64,000 bases of DNA from Desulfobacteraceae bacterium (GCA_016744295.1 JADGEQ010000005.1:124001-188000), one strand, 5' to 3'. Numbered from the stretch's first letter, positions 44,714 to 53,825 are shown. Numbers and translations are program-made. Notes: a model not told the origin generated them from the letters alone.

Positions 44714-45808
44714 ATGGCAAAAATAACCTTAGATAAGATTGCGCACAGTTATCTTGCAAAACCAAAAAATGAATCCGACTATGCCCTGAGACTCATCGAC
44801 AACATCTGGGATGATGGAGGGGCATATGCCCTGCTCGGCCCCTCGGGCTGTGGGAAAACAACATTGCTGAACATCATTTCCGGATTGCTCACCCCCAGCC
44901 AAGGACGCGTTCTGTTCGACGGAAAAGATGTAACGGATCTGCCGCCGGAAAAACGTAACATCGCCCAGGTATTCCAATTTCCGGTTCTCTACGACACCAT
45001 GACGGTTTTTGAAAATCTTGCCTTTCCATTGAAAAACAGAGGGTTTAACAGGGAAGATACCAAGAAGCGAGTCCTGGAAGTTGCAGATATCCTTGATTTA
45101 ACCAACAGCCTGAATAAAAAAGCGGCCCGGCTCAGTGCAGATGCCAAACAAAAAATATCCCTTGGACGGGGACTTGTCAGAAAAGATGTGGCCGCCATCC
45201 TGTTTGACGAACCCCTCACCGTCATTGATCCCCATTTAAAATGGCAGCTGAGGGGAAAACTCAAAGAGGTGCACGAGCAATCAAAACTCACCTTTATCTA
45301 TGTCACCCATGACCAGGTGGAAGCCCTTACCTTTGCCGACAAGGTCATTGTCATGTATGAAGGGGCCATTGTGCAAATAGGAACCCCCCAGGAACTTTTT
45401 GAATACCCCAGCCACAAATTTGTGGGATATTTTATCGGCAGCCCGGGGATGAATTTTCTTTCCTGCAAATTGGAGGGCAACAAAGCCATGGTAAACGGAA
45501 TTGGGATTGAGTTGGATGATTCAACGGCTGCCCTGGGCCGGGCGAGCGATGGAACCCTTGAGTTAGGAATCCGCCCCCTTTACCTGGAGGTACATCCCCA
45601 AAAGGTTAAAAACAGTGTCCCGGCAAAGGTTAAAGCCATTGAAGACCAGGGAAATTATAAAATCATCACAGTGGATTTATCAGGAAATATTCTCCGTGCC
45701 AGACTCCCCGAAGGAGCAGAGGCACTTTCTGAAGACGCCTGGCTGAGATTTCCAAAAAACTGGATCAGATTATTTGCCGACGATAAATTATTAATCCGTG
45801 AACAATAA
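44714..45808 (+). CDS. glpT: Glycerol ABC transporter ATPase GlpT
   Basis: A 364-residue partner ATPase with a normal Walker A (GPSGCGKTT) and a normal switch His in YVTHDQVEALTFADK. Its signature motif is degenerate (LSADAKQKISLGRG), and Walker B is ILFDEPLTVID. The two ATPases are thus complementary: GlpS has the odd Walker A and switch, GlpT the odd signature, as expected for an asymmetric heterodimer. The name follows the Rhizobium system and is not the G3P antiporter of E. coli. Confidence 0.87.
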   Translation: MAKITLDKIAHSYLAKPKNESDYALRLIDNIWDDGGAYALLGPSGCGKTTLLNIISGLLTPSQGRVLFDGKDVTDLPPEKRNIAQVFQFPVLYDTMTVFENLAFPLKNRGFNREDTKKRVLEVADILDLTNSLNKKAARLSADAKQKISLGRGLVRKDVAAILFDEPLTVIDPHLKWQLRGKLKEVHEQSKLTFIYVTHDQVEALTFADKVIVMYEGAIVQIGTPQELFEYPSHKFVGYFIGSPGMNFLSCKLEGNKAMVNGIGIELDDSTAALGRASDGTLELGIRPLYLEVHPQKVKNSVPAKVKAIEDQGNYKIITVDLSGNILRARLPEGAEALSEDAWLRFPKNWIRLFADDKLLIREQ

Positions 45809-45825
45809 ATTGGAGCATCACGAAT

Positions 45826-46698
45826 ATGGATAAATGGAAAGATAATAAAGCTTGGTTTTTTGTTTTACCGGTTTTTATAATCGTTGCTTTCAGTGCCATT
45901 ATTCCCTTGATGACCGTTGTCAATTATTCCATTCAGGATATATTTGGACCGGGGCAAAGGGTATTTGTTGGAACCGAATGGTTTAAAGAGGTGCTTTCCG
46001 ATACAAGATTGCATGACGCGCTCTGGCGCCAATTTCTTTTTTCATCACTTGTGCTGCTGATTGAAATGCCCCTTGGTATTTTCATCGCCCTTATGATGCC
46101 CAAAAAGGGCTGGGGAGCTTCCATCAGCCTGGTACTCATCGCCCTGCCCCTGCTGATCCCATGGAATGTAATCGGAACCATCTGGATTATTTTTACACGC
46201 CCCGATATTGGTCTTTTCGGTGCAGCCGTAAACAGCCTGGGAATTGGATTCGACCACACGGCAAGCGCCTTGGATGCGTGGATCACCCTGATGTTCATGG
46301 AAGTCTGGCACTGGACGCCATTGGTGGCCCTCCTGGCATATGCAGGCCTCAGAGCCATACCCGATGCCTATTTTCAGGCAGCTAAAATAGATGGCGCATC
46401 CACCTGGGCAACCTTCTGGTATATCCAGCTGCCAAAGATGAGAGGAGTTTTAACCATTGCCCTGCTGCTGCGTTTCATGGACAGTTTTTTGATCTATGCT
46501 GAACCCTTTGTTCTCACCGGGGGAGGACCTGGAAATTCCACCACGTTTTTATCCATCTACCTTGTAAAGGTTGCCGTTGGCCAATTTGACCTGGGACCGG
46601 CTGCGGCGTTCTCCCTGATCTACTATCTGATCATCCTCTTGGTTTGCTGGTTTTTTTATCAGGTATTACAAAATGTTGGAAAAGGAGAAACCCCATGA
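45826..46698 (+). CDS. glpP: Glycerol ABC transporter permease GlpP
   Basis: A 290-residue MalF/UgpA-type permease with six membrane helices. The EAA loop reads YFQAAKIDGASTWATFWYIQLPKM. It lies 17 bases after glpT and overlaps glpQ by four bases (ATGA). Confidence 0.9.
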   Translation: MDKWKDNKAWFFVLPVFIIVAFSAIIPLMTVVNYSIQDIFGPGQRVFVGTEWFKEVLSDTRLHDALWRQFLFSSLVLLIEMPLGIFIALMMPKKGWGASISLVLIALPLLIPWNVIGTIWIIFTRPDIGLFGAAVNSLGIGFDHTASALDAWITLMFMEVWHWTPLVALLAYAGLRAIPDAYFQAAKIDGASTWATFWYIQLPKMRGVLTIALLLRFMDSFLIYAEPFVLTGGGPGNSTTFLSIYLVKVAVGQFDLGPAAAFSLIYYLIILLVCWFFYQVLQNVGKGETP

Positions 46699-47492
46699 GA
46701 AAAAGAACCATATTTTTTATTATTTACCTGTGCCTTCTCATGCTTCCCATTTACTGGATGCTCAACATGTCCCTTCGGACCAATGCCGATATTTTAGGTT
46801 CCTTTGCCTTTTATCCGAAAAATATAACCTTTGGCAACTACATGAAAATCTTCACCGACTCCTCATGGTACAACGGGTATATTAACTCTATCATCTATGT
46901 CACCATGAACATGGCGATTTCACTTGCCACAGCACTGCCTGCGGCCTATGCCTTTTCGCGGTACAAATTTATCGGTGACAAACAAATTTTCTTCTGGCTT
47001 CTGACCAACCGAATGTCGCCTGCAGCCGTTTTCCTGTTGCCTTTTTTCCAGCTGTATTCCACCTTTGGTCTGATAGACACTCATCTTGCCGTAGCCCTTG
47101 CCCACTGCCTGTTTAATGTTCCCCTGGCCGTATGGATTTTGGAAGGGTTCATGTCCGGTGTACCCCGGGAGATTGATGAAACCGCCTTTATTGACGGATA
47201 CAAATTTCCAAGGTTCTTTTTAACCATATTTATTCCCCTGATACGATCCGGCATTGGCGTAACCGCATTTTTCTGCTTTATGTTTTCCTGGGTGGAACTT
47301 TTGCTTGCAAGAACCTTGACCACAACGGTTGCCAAACCCATTGCCGCAACCATGACCCGGACGGTAAGCGCATCGGGTCTCGACTGGGGACTTCTTGCGG
47401 CTGCAGGAATTTTGACCATTGTTCCCGGCGCCCTTGTAATCTGGTTCGTTCGAAATAATCTGGCCAAGGGTTTTGCCATGGGACGCGTATAA
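46695..47492 (+). CDS. glpQ: Glycerol ABC transporter permease GlpQ
   Basis: A 265-residue MalG/UgpE-type permease with six membrane helices. The EAA loop is EIDETAFIDGYKFPRFFLTIFIPL. The ATG (MRKRTIFF) has AAAGGAG upstream and overlaps the glpP stop; the frame is open 17 codons further back inside glpP. Confidence 0.9.
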   Translation: MRKRTIFFIIYLCLLMLPIYWMLNMSLRTNADILGSFAFYPKNITFGNYMKIFTDSSWYNGYINSIIYVTMNMAISLATALPAAYAFSRYKFIGDKQIFFWLLTNRMSPAAVFLLPFFQLYSTFGLIDTHLAVALAHCLFNVPLAVWILEGFMSGVPREIDETAFIDGYKFPRFFLTIFIPLIRSGIGVTAFFCFMFSWVELLLARTLTTTVAKPIAATMTRTVSASGLDWGLLAAAGILTIVPGALVIWFVRNNLAKGFAMGRV

Positions 47493-47506
47493 TTAAAGGA
47501 GTTACC

Positions 47507-47785
47507 ATGAATTTAGAATGGATGGCGTGGACAATTCCCACTGCAACCTTTTTCATCACAATAGCACTAATTTTAATCAGCATGACGGTCTGGGAAGTCA
47601 TGTCACCCACCATTGAGCGAAGGGGTTTTCTGCCCCTTTCCACCACCAGAGGGGACCGTCTTTTCATCGGACTTTTGGGCAGCGCCTATATCCACCTTGC
47701 CTGGCTTGGTTTGTCAGATATAACCATCTGGGTTGGATTTGCCATTGCCCTTTGTTGGATGGTAATCGTGATGCGCTGGGGTTAA
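47507..47785 (+). CDS. glpU: Small membrane protein GlpU (DUF2160 type)
   Basis: A 92-residue protein with three hydrophobic segments and the conserved stretch ERRGFLPLSTTRGDRLFIGLLGSAYIHL. In glycerol ABC operons a small membrane protein of this type lies between the permeases and the binding protein. Its exact job is unknown. AAAGGAG precedes the start. Confidence 0.8.
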   Translation: MNLEWMAWTIPTATFFITIALILISMTVWEVMSPTIERRGFLPLSTTRGDRLFIGLLGSAYIHLAWLGLSDITIWVGFAIALCWMVIVMRWG

Positions 47786-47878
47786 GTTTTTTCAAAACAT
47801 ATTACAGATATCAAACCGCCTTCGCATCTGTAATAACTCCCTTTGGGGACAAAAATAATGAGGGCAAATGGAGGGAAC

Positions 47879-49630
47879 ATGAAAAAAAGCTTGTTAACAA
47901 ACGGTCCCAGAATGGCAGTTCTGGGAGTGATTATGACTGTTTTGTTCTTGCTCACGCTGGTTCCTGTGAGTGCGGACACATCAGCTGCGAAAAAATGGAT
48001 CGATGATGAGTTTCAACCGTCTACTTTGTCTAAAACAGAACAACTCAAAGAGATGGAATGGTTTATAAAAGCCGCCGCTCCTTTTAAAGGCATGAAAATC
48101 AAAGTTGTTTCCGAGACAATTCCCACCCATGAATATGAATCCCGCGTACTCACAAAAGCCTTTCAGGAAATTACCGGAATCGAGGTCACCCACGACCTGA
48201 TCCAGGAAGGTGACGTTATTGAAAAACTGCAGATCCAGATGCAGTCCGGAAAAAATGTTTTTGATGCCTATGTAAATGATTCGGATCTCATTGGCACCCA
48301 CTCCCGGTATGGACATGTTGTAAATTTGACCGACTGGATGACAGGCCAAGGAAAAGATGCAACACTGCCAACCCTTGATATTGATGATTTCATGGGAAAA
48401 TCATTTACAACCGGTCCCGACGGCAAGCTTTATCAACTCCCTGATCAGCAATTTGCAAACCTTTATTGGTTCCGCTATGACTGGTTCAACCGGGCTGACT
48501 TCAAAGAAAAATTTAAAGCCCGTTATGGATATGAATTAGGCGTTCCTGTCAACTGGTCTGCCTATGAAGACATTGCAGAATTTTTCAGCGAAGATGTAAG
48601 AGAAATTGACGGCAAGGCCATTTACGGTCACATGGATTATGGAAAGAAAGCGCCGGATCTTGGATGGCGTTTCACCGATGCATGGCTCTCCATGGCAGGT
48701 GCAGGGGACAAGGGATTGCCCAATGGAAAACCCGTTGATGAATGGGGGATTCGTGTTGATAAAAACGATCGTGCCGTAGGTTCCTCTGTTTCAAGGGGCG
48801 GAGCTGCCAATGGACCTGCAGCAAAATATGCCCTGCAAAAATACATGGACTGGCTAAGAAAATATGCCCCTCCCGGCGCTTTGGGAATGGATTTTTATCA
48901 ATCCCTCCCCAGTCTTGCCAAGGGGAATGTTGCCCAGCAGATCTTCTGGTATACCGCCTTTACCGCAGACATGGTAAAGATAGGCACCCCGGTTGTAAAT
49001 GATGATGGCACGCCCAAATGGCGGATGGCGCCCTCTCCCCACGGTCCCTATTGGGAAGAAGGCATGAAACTGGGTTACCAGGACTGCGGCTCCTGGACAC
49101 TCATGAAAAGCACACCCGTGGACAGAAGAAAAGCAGCATGGCTCTATGCCCAGTTCTGCGTTGCCAAAACCACCTCCCTTAAAAAGGCCCATGTAGGCCT
49201 TACCCCCATCCGAAATTCTGATATAAACCATCAGTCTTTTACAGATCGTGCTCCCCAACTTGGCGGTCTTGTGGAGTTTTACAGAAGCCCGGCCAAAGTT
49301 GCCTGGACCCCCACGGGAACCAATGTGCCTGATTATCCGAAACTGGCCCAGTTATGGTGGCAGAATATTGGTGAAGCAGTCGCAGGGGAAGTAACGGTTT
49401 CAACTGCCATGAACAACCTTGCAAAAGAACAGGATAAAATTCTTGCACGTCTTGAACGTGCAGGGGTTCAGGGAGACAAAGGCCCCAAATTGAATCCGAA
49501 AAAAGATGAATCCTATTGGCTGAACAAGCCGGGATCACCCAAACCAAAGCTTGCCAATGAAAAACCCCAGGGAGAAACACTGAATTATGACAAACTTCTC
49601 CAGGCCTGGAAAGACGGAAAGGTTAAATAG
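47879..49630 (+). CDS. glpV: Glycerol ABC transporter substrate-binding protein GlpV
   Basis: A 583-residue extracellular solute-binding protein with a Sec signal (MKKSLL... to about VSADT). This is long for a sugar-binding protein but normal for GlpV. The body contains the typical ITGIEVTHDLIQEGDVIEKLQ near the start and the C-terminal YWLNKPG segment. The chosen ATG is preceded by GGAGGG; upstream in-frame ATGs lack a comparable site. Last gene of the importer operon, followed by a 16-bp terminator stem. Confidence 0.88.
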   Translation: MKKSLLTNGPRMAVLGVIMTVLFLLTLVPVSADTSAAKKWIDDEFQPSTLSKTEQLKEMEWFIKAAAPFKGMKIKVVSETIPTHEYESRVLTKAFQEITGIEVTHDLIQEGDVIEKLQIQMQSGKNVFDAYVNDSDLIGTHSRYGHVVNLTDWMTGQGKDATLPTLDIDDFMGKSFTTGPDGKLYQLPDQQFANLYWFRYDWFNRADFKEKFKARYGYELGVPVNWSAYEDIAEFFSEDVREIDGKAIYGHMDYGKKAPDLGWRFTDAWLSMAGAGDKGLPNGKPVDEWGIRVDKNDRAVGSSVSRGGAANGPAAKYALQKYMDWLRKYAPPGALGMDFYQSLPSLAKGNVAQQIFWYTAFTADMVKIGTPVVNDDGTPKWRMAPSPHGPYWEEGMKLGYQDCGSWTLMKSTPVDRRKAAWLYAQFCVAKTTSLKKAHVGLTPIRNSDINHQSFTDRAPQLGGLVEFYRSPAKVAWTPTGTNVPDYPKLAQLWWQNIGEAVAGEVTVSTAMNNLAKEQDKILARLERAGVQGDKGPKLNPKKDESYWLNKPGSPKPKLANEKPQGETLNYDKLLQAWKDGKVK

Positions 49631-49654
49631 TAATTTCATTTTAACCTGTTAACA

Positions 49655-49700
49655 AAACAACAGGGTGTTTCAGCAGTCCGGGACAAACACCCTGTTGTTT
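49655..49700. terminator. Terminator after glpV
   Basis: AAACAACAGGGTGTTT and AAACACCCTGTTGTTT form a perfect 16-bp stem around a 14-base loop. It lies between the convergent ends of glpV and the Roadblock gene and can serve both strands. Confidence 0.75.
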
Positions 49701-49729
49701 ACGAACCGTTTCAAGGCGCAAAGAAAATA

Positions 49730-50116
49730 TCAGTTCCTGGCCAATATACGATGAATTTTTTTAATCACCTCAATCACTTTCAGCCTCACAAGTCCCAGAG
49801 AGATATCTTTATTAAACATGGAAATCAGCAATGTATCATCTGTAACTTTGCTGAAATGAATGCTTAATTTTTTACCCTTATGAAACAAGAGGGAAAATTC
49901 AGATTCGCCAACCAGTTTTGCCATGGCATCAACGGCTGCAAAATTGCCGGCGGCCAGGGCAGCAAAGGCAGTTGAATCCAGGTAACTTTTACCATTGTCA
50001 TGTTTGGCAATGGCATTGCCCCCCATATCCATAAAGATGACATGGTCCAGCCCGTCTGAAATAAGATTTTCCAAAATCACCTTGTCAATTGCATCCAGCT
50101 GATATTGATTATACAT
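49730..50116 (-). CDS. Roadblock/LC7-domain protein (MglB-like)
   Basis: About 128 residues of the Roadblock/LC7 fold: two long helices around a beta sheet, with the FMDMGGNAIAKHDN strand-turn and AFAALAAGNFAAVDAMAKLVGE helix typical of MglB-like proteins. These regulate small Ras-like GTPases (MglA) or act as scaffolds. No MglA-type GTPase gene is adjacent. The start is uncertain: the ATG used lacks a good ribosome site, and a TTG six codons earlier is possible. Confidence 0.75.
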   Translation of the reverse strand: MYNQYQLDAIDKVILENLISDGLDHVIFMDMGGNAIAKHDNGKSYLDSTAFAALAAGNFAAVDAMAKLVGESEFSLLFHKGKKLSIHFSKVTDDTLLISMFNKDISLGLVRLKVIEVIKKIHRILARN

Positions 50117-50180
50117 GGCCCAATGAAAATCCAATGCGATGAATTGGGTTATATGATCTCTCGTATTTCATAATATTTTT

Positions 50181-50537
50181 CTAATTATTCCGTTGCTTTT
50201 TTGAGGTTATGGAGTCAATGATTCCTTCGATCTGTGCGACAATATCAGGTGTATAGCCCTCTGGCTGCTGGGATATGCCAAGGAAATATTTTCCCAGAGG
50301 AAATATCAATAACTTTTCATTATTCGCCCGTGAATAACTCAAATATTTCAAAGAGCTCACCCCCATGGCAGGTTTAATAATTTCACAATTTAATCCGCTG
50401 AATGTTATTATGGAGGGTAAGGTTCCGATATCCTCAAAATTATGAGACATGGTGTGCCCGTCTTCTCTCACAAAAATATAGTTCATAACCCCTTGGATTT
50501 GTAAAATCAAATTTACTAAATCATTAATTTTAGCCAT
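50181..50537 (-). CDS. Small Roadblock-like protein
   Basis: A 118-residue protein starting MAKINDLVNLILQIQGVMNYIFVREDGH, a Roadblock/LC7-like helix-strand-turn, and ending in a helix (IVAQIEGIIDSI). A ribosome site with AAGGAG lies upstream. It is the third gene of a four-gene unit that starts with a receiver-DUF4388 protein. The fold assignment is by pattern; the function is unknown. Confidence 0.65.
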   Translation of the reverse strand: MAKINDLVNLILQIQGVMNYIFVREDGHTMSHNFEDIGTLPSIITFSGLNCEIIKPAMGVSSLKYLSYSRANNEKLLIFPLGKYFLGISQQPEGYTPDIVAQIEGIIDSITSKKQRNN

Positions 50538-50567
50538 GTTATATTCCTTATTCTCCTTGAAAATAAT

Positions 50568-51239
50568 TCAGTCATTGTCCCTAATATTGTTCATGTATGG
50601 AGAAATTAATTCAAAATATTTTTTTTCCTTTACAGAATCATCAATTTCACCTGCAAGTATTTCCAACAGCCCAGGAATGGATGTTTCTGATGGTTCTTCC
50701 GATTGAATCCAATCCCGGACAGCTTCTTTAAAAATAATTTCGGCCATGGGACCTAAAATTTTATAAAGCGCTGTTTGCATTCCCTGAAGCTGAGTCGCCA
50801 ATGGACTGTGGTGAATAACATCTTCCGCTGACAAATCTTTAATGGAACTTACCAGATTCTCGGAGTTTTCTTCTTTGCGTTCACCGAATTCTTTTAATCC
50901 GGCATCTATTTTTCTGAAATCCTCCGCCAGCATATTCATGCTCATTGTAAGCAGATTTTGATTCAGGGAAGGATCACTTATAATGACAAAAGAAAGGGTT
51001 TTACCAATTCGTCGCATACTTATTGTTGATTCATCGTAGCACAGGACAAGGTCCGTGATATCCCCAAGACCAGAGTTGCTCATCATGTACATCTTTTCAA
51101 GAACCGCTCCGATTCTATTAAGGTTTTCTTTTTTGAATACCGTGGGCAAATTACCCGCTTGAATGCCGTGTCGCGAGTCAAAGAAGAATCCCCCGATAAT
51201 CCCGGGAATAGTTTTAATTTCACTAAGTACCTTGTTCAT
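50568..51239 (-). CDS. Roadblock-like protein with C-terminal helical extension
   Basis: A 223-residue protein. Residues 1 to ~110 look like a Roadblock domain (IKTIPGIIGGFFFDSRHGIQAG, later TISMRRIGKTLSFVIISD). Residues ~130-223 are a separate helical domain (LQGMQTALYKILGPMAEIIFKEAVRDWIQ). Such extended Roadblock proteins accompany receiver-DUF4388 proteins in delta-proteobacteria. A polarity or gliding-like role is only a guess here. Confidence 0.65.
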   Translation of the reverse strand: MNKVLSEIKTIPGIIGGFFFDSRHGIQAGNLPTVFKKENLNRIGAVLEKMYMMSNSGLGDITDLVLCYDESTISMRRIGKTLSFVIISDPSLNQNLLTMSMNMLAEDFRKIDAGLKEFGERKEENSENLVSSIKDLSAEDVIHHSPLATQLQGMQTALYKILGPMAEIIFKEAVRDWIQSEEPSETSIPGLLEILAGEIDDSVKEKKYFELISPYMNNIRDND

Positions 51240-51269
51240 TTATCTTCACCTGTCAGGCCATATTGTTTG

Positions 51270-52334
51270 TTAACGAATTATATCACCTACATTTCCACCG
51301 GGCTTTATTTTTGCTCTGATAAAATACTGATTTGATTTTCCTATCAAATAATTTGAATGGTTGGATCGGGTAATCGTTGAATACTTTAAACTGCCGCCCA
51401 CAAGAGGGCCTATTGCATTTCCCAATAAAAAATATGCCAATGGAGACACCTTAAAATTGTGGTTAAATAAAGAAGTTTCATTTAATACAAGACCCTTATC
51501 ATTCAATATTTCAAACCTTAGGATTTCCGGATTTTCAGAAAGTTCTGACGCAAGTTTCATATAATTTAAATCTAAAGGGCGATCATTGCATTTTTTGGCG
51601 TCATTGGATTGTGTCCCAGGATCTGTAGCGTAGGAAATTATCCCGAAATCATCCGGTTCTGACTCATCACTCGTACGTTCATCCATGGCCTGATGACTTT
51701 CCATTAATAGATGCATCAGGGGAACATCAATCTGACGCTGGGTATTCGGGCATCCTTCTCGAATCATGATAGCGGGATCATCCCATTCCATAATTTTGTA
51801 AAATGCTGCCTTGCCTGTATATTCACCGGTTTGCGCCCCAATGATTTCCCCCTCCACACAATGAATCACACCTTGATTCTTATTTACAGACAAGGTGAGT
51901 GTGCACGTTTTTTTTTCAAGATTCAGAAGCTGAAGAAAAGAAGAAAGCGTAACACCATGAATACGGCCTGAAGGATGATCAAATTGCTCAGATATGATAT
52001 CAATAAGGGAATTGATTTTTACAGGCTTGTTCAAACGGGTAAAAACACCCATGGATTTCAGTTTTTTTATGATTTGTGGGGAGAAAACATCTGTAATGGC
52101 AATTCTATGTGTGTCAGGACTATATTTTTTTATATAGTAAAGCAGTTTAAACCCATTGATTTCAGGCAGATTCAGTTCCGTTATCACCAAGTCAATACGC
52201 TGGGTTCTAATAAATTTTGCTGCAATTTTTGCGTTGTCTAAGGAAAAAACCCTGAATTTATTATGAACATTTAATTGAGCAAATAAGGCTTTCCGTGTCT
52301 CAGCATTGTCATCAACAATCAGTATTTTTTTCAC
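51270..52334 (-). CDS. Response-regulator-like protein with Glu at the phosphoacceptor site and DUF4388-type domain
   Basis: A 354-residue protein. The receiver keeps the acidic pair D8/D9, Thr81 and Lys103, but the phosphoacceptor position is Glu53 (DLVITELNLP). It is therefore probably not phosphorylated normally and may mimic the active state. Residues about 125-210 resemble the PATAN/DUF4388 domain (SFLQLLNLEKKTCTLTLSV...GEIIGAQTGEYTGKAAFYKIMEW). The last ~90 residues look Roadblock-like. GTG start with AAGGA upstream. First gene of the unit with the three Roadblock genes. Confidence 0.78.
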   Translation of the reverse strand: MKKILIVDDNAETRKALFAQLNVHNKFRVFSLDNAKIAAKFIRTQRIDLVITELNLPEINGFKLLYYIKKYSPDTHRIAITDVFSPQIIKKLKSMGVFTRLNKPVKINSLIDIISEQFDHPSGRIHGVTLSSFLQLLNLEKKTCTLTLSVNKNQGVIHCVEGEIIGAQTGEYTGKAAFYKIMEWDDPAIMIREGCPNTQRQIDVPLMHLLMESHQAMDERTSDESEPDDFGIISYATDPGTQSNDAKKCNDRPLDLNYMKLASELSENPEILRFEILNDKGLVLNETSLFNHNFKVSPLAYFLLGNAIGPLVGGSLKYSTITRSNHSNYLIGKSNQYFIRAKIKPGGNVGDIIR

Positions 52335-52569
52335 AACATCCTTTTTCTGCCAAATGAACTAGCAAATGTGTCATTTAACCCGGGTCTGAATTTACACATT
52401 TTATTTTTTAGCAAAAAACATACCAAAACAGAGGAAATAAAGTTCTTTTTCCGGCAAAAGAACCTAGTAAGAATTACAATAAGTTCCCATGGAAAGCTGC
52501 CTATATGTTTGTCAGTTCATCTGAATAAATATTTTGCCCAAAGAACGCGCCTGAACAATAAATAAACCA

Positions 52570-52607
52570 TGACAAAAATTGTCATGATTCCATGACAATT
52601 TTTGTCA
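52570..52607. repeat. Perfect 17-bp inverted repeat upstream of the dCache sensor gene
   Basis: TGACAAAAATTGTCATG and CATGACAATTTTTGTCA are exact reverse complements four bases apart. Each arm is itself nearly palindromic (TGACA...TGTCA), so it is a double operator-like site as well as a hairpin. It lies 36 bases before the -35 of the sensor promoter. Confidence 0.7.
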
Positions 52608-52642
52608 AAGAGCCAAGGGGAATACCTGATTTAAAGGCTATC

Positions 52643-52671
52643 TTGACAAGATTGCTTTCTTCACATAGCAT
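52643..52671 (+). promoter_or_regulatory. Sigma-70 promoter of the dCache sensor gene
   Basis: A perfect TTGACA, 17 bases, then TAGCAT, about 90 bases before the GTG start. The upstream inverted repeat is placed like an activator or repressor site. Confidence 0.55.
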
Positions 52672-52760
52672 TGCATAAAAATTGCTCATTTTTGCTTTTT
52701 AAATGTAACGGATGCATAGGGCAGAATTTATCAACCACTATCTTAAAAGGAATCCATTCG

Positions 52761-53825
52761 GTGAAAATTTCTCAGAAAGTACCTTTGGTGACATCAATTA
52801 TTGTGATTGCTTCATTTGCTATTTTTTCCCGGTTTCAATACAACATGGTTCGCAGCGCAATGCTTGAGAAATTAGAGAGCAATATTGCTGAAACATCTGT
52901 TGTGCTGTCCCAGCAGATTACCAACTGGCTAAATGGTAAACTCGCCCTCATTGATATGATGGCTGAAACCATTGATGCTGATTTTGAACGGCAAACCATC
53001 CAAACAACCATGAACAATCCGTTGCTCAAAAAAGAATTTATATTGGTATACGGGGTATTGGATACAGACGGCAAGCTAATCTCAAATACGCCCAGTTGGT
53101 CACCACCTGCGGGTTGGGACGGGCGAAAACGCCCCTGGTATAAGCTTGCCCGGTCCACGACAGGTGCTGTGCTGACAGAACCCTACGTCGATACTAAAAC
53201 CAAAGAAGTCCTTATTTCTGCAGTTAGTTGTCTCAAAGATAAGGGTGAATTTCAAGGCGCTTTTGGTGGCGATCTGAGCATGAAGACAGTATCCGATGCT
53301 GTCAACACCCTGAATTTTAACAATACCGGATATGCCTTCCTGGTCAATTCCCAAGGAACCATCATCAGCCACCCGGACAGCAACCTGAACGGCAAGCAGC
53401 TGAGTTCTCTTTTTACAGAGTCTCCAACCCTGAGCAATCGCCTTCAGGAGTTGAAGATTGAAGACAATCTTGTGCTTACCAAATTTTCTCCCATGAAGGG
53501 ACTTGCCAATACAGAATGGCTGATCGGTGTTGTTCTTGATAAAGACAAGACCATGGCCGAAGCAAATTCCCTTAAGGTGAGTGCGATTATAGGAATGCTG
53601 ATCAGTGGACTTATCTCCTCTCTAGTCCTCTATATTACCATGACCCGTCTGTTGTTGAATCCCATAAATAAACTGATTGCAACCGCCGATGAAATCAGTC
53701 TTGGCAAGCTGGATTTTGAGATCCTGGAGACGGAAAGAACAGATGAAATCGGCGCCCTGGCAAAGGCCATTGAGCGCCTGGGTATCAGCATTCAGCTGGC
53801 AATCAAGCGGTTGCAAAAAAAATAG
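52761..53825 (+). CDS. Orphan dCache-HAMP membrane sensor without output domain
   Basis: About 354 residues: a membrane helix (10-25), a dCache_1 periplasmic domain, a second helix (about 280-305) and a HAMP domain that ends the protein. The Cache pocket shows RPWY (R124, W126, Y127), EPYVD (Y142) and GGDLSM (D171), the pattern of amino-acid-binding dCache domains. There is no kinase, GGDEF or methyl-accepting part after HAMP. GTG start with AAAGGA upstream. Strong terminator follows. Confidence 0.82.
   Translation: MKISQKVPLVTSIIVIASFAIFSRFQYNMVRSAMLEKLESNIAETSVVLSQQITNWLNGKLALIDMMAETIDADFERQTIQTTMNNPLLKKEFILVYGVLDTDGKLISNTPSWSPPAGWDGRKRPWYKLARSTTGAVLTEPYVDTKTKEVLISAVSCLKDKGEFQGAFGGDLSMKTVSDAVNTLNFNNTGYAFLVNSQGTIISHPDSNLNGKQLSSLFTESPTLSNRLQELKIEDNLVLTKFSPMKGLANTEWLIGVVLDKDKTMAEANSLKVSAIIGMLISGLISSLVLYITMTRLLLNPINKLIATADEISLGKLDFEILETERTDEIGALAKAIERLGISIQLAIKRLQKK

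Larger units (their letters stand above)
52335..52760. other. Divergent intergenic region with inverted repeats
   Basis: This 426-base AT-rich gap separates the receiver/Roadblock unit (minus) from the dCache sensor gene (plus). It holds a small perfect hairpin (GTTCTTTT/AAAAGAAC at 52442-52463), a long inverted repeat at 52570-52607 and a sigma-70-like promoter. No coding region was recognised. Confidence 0.5.
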
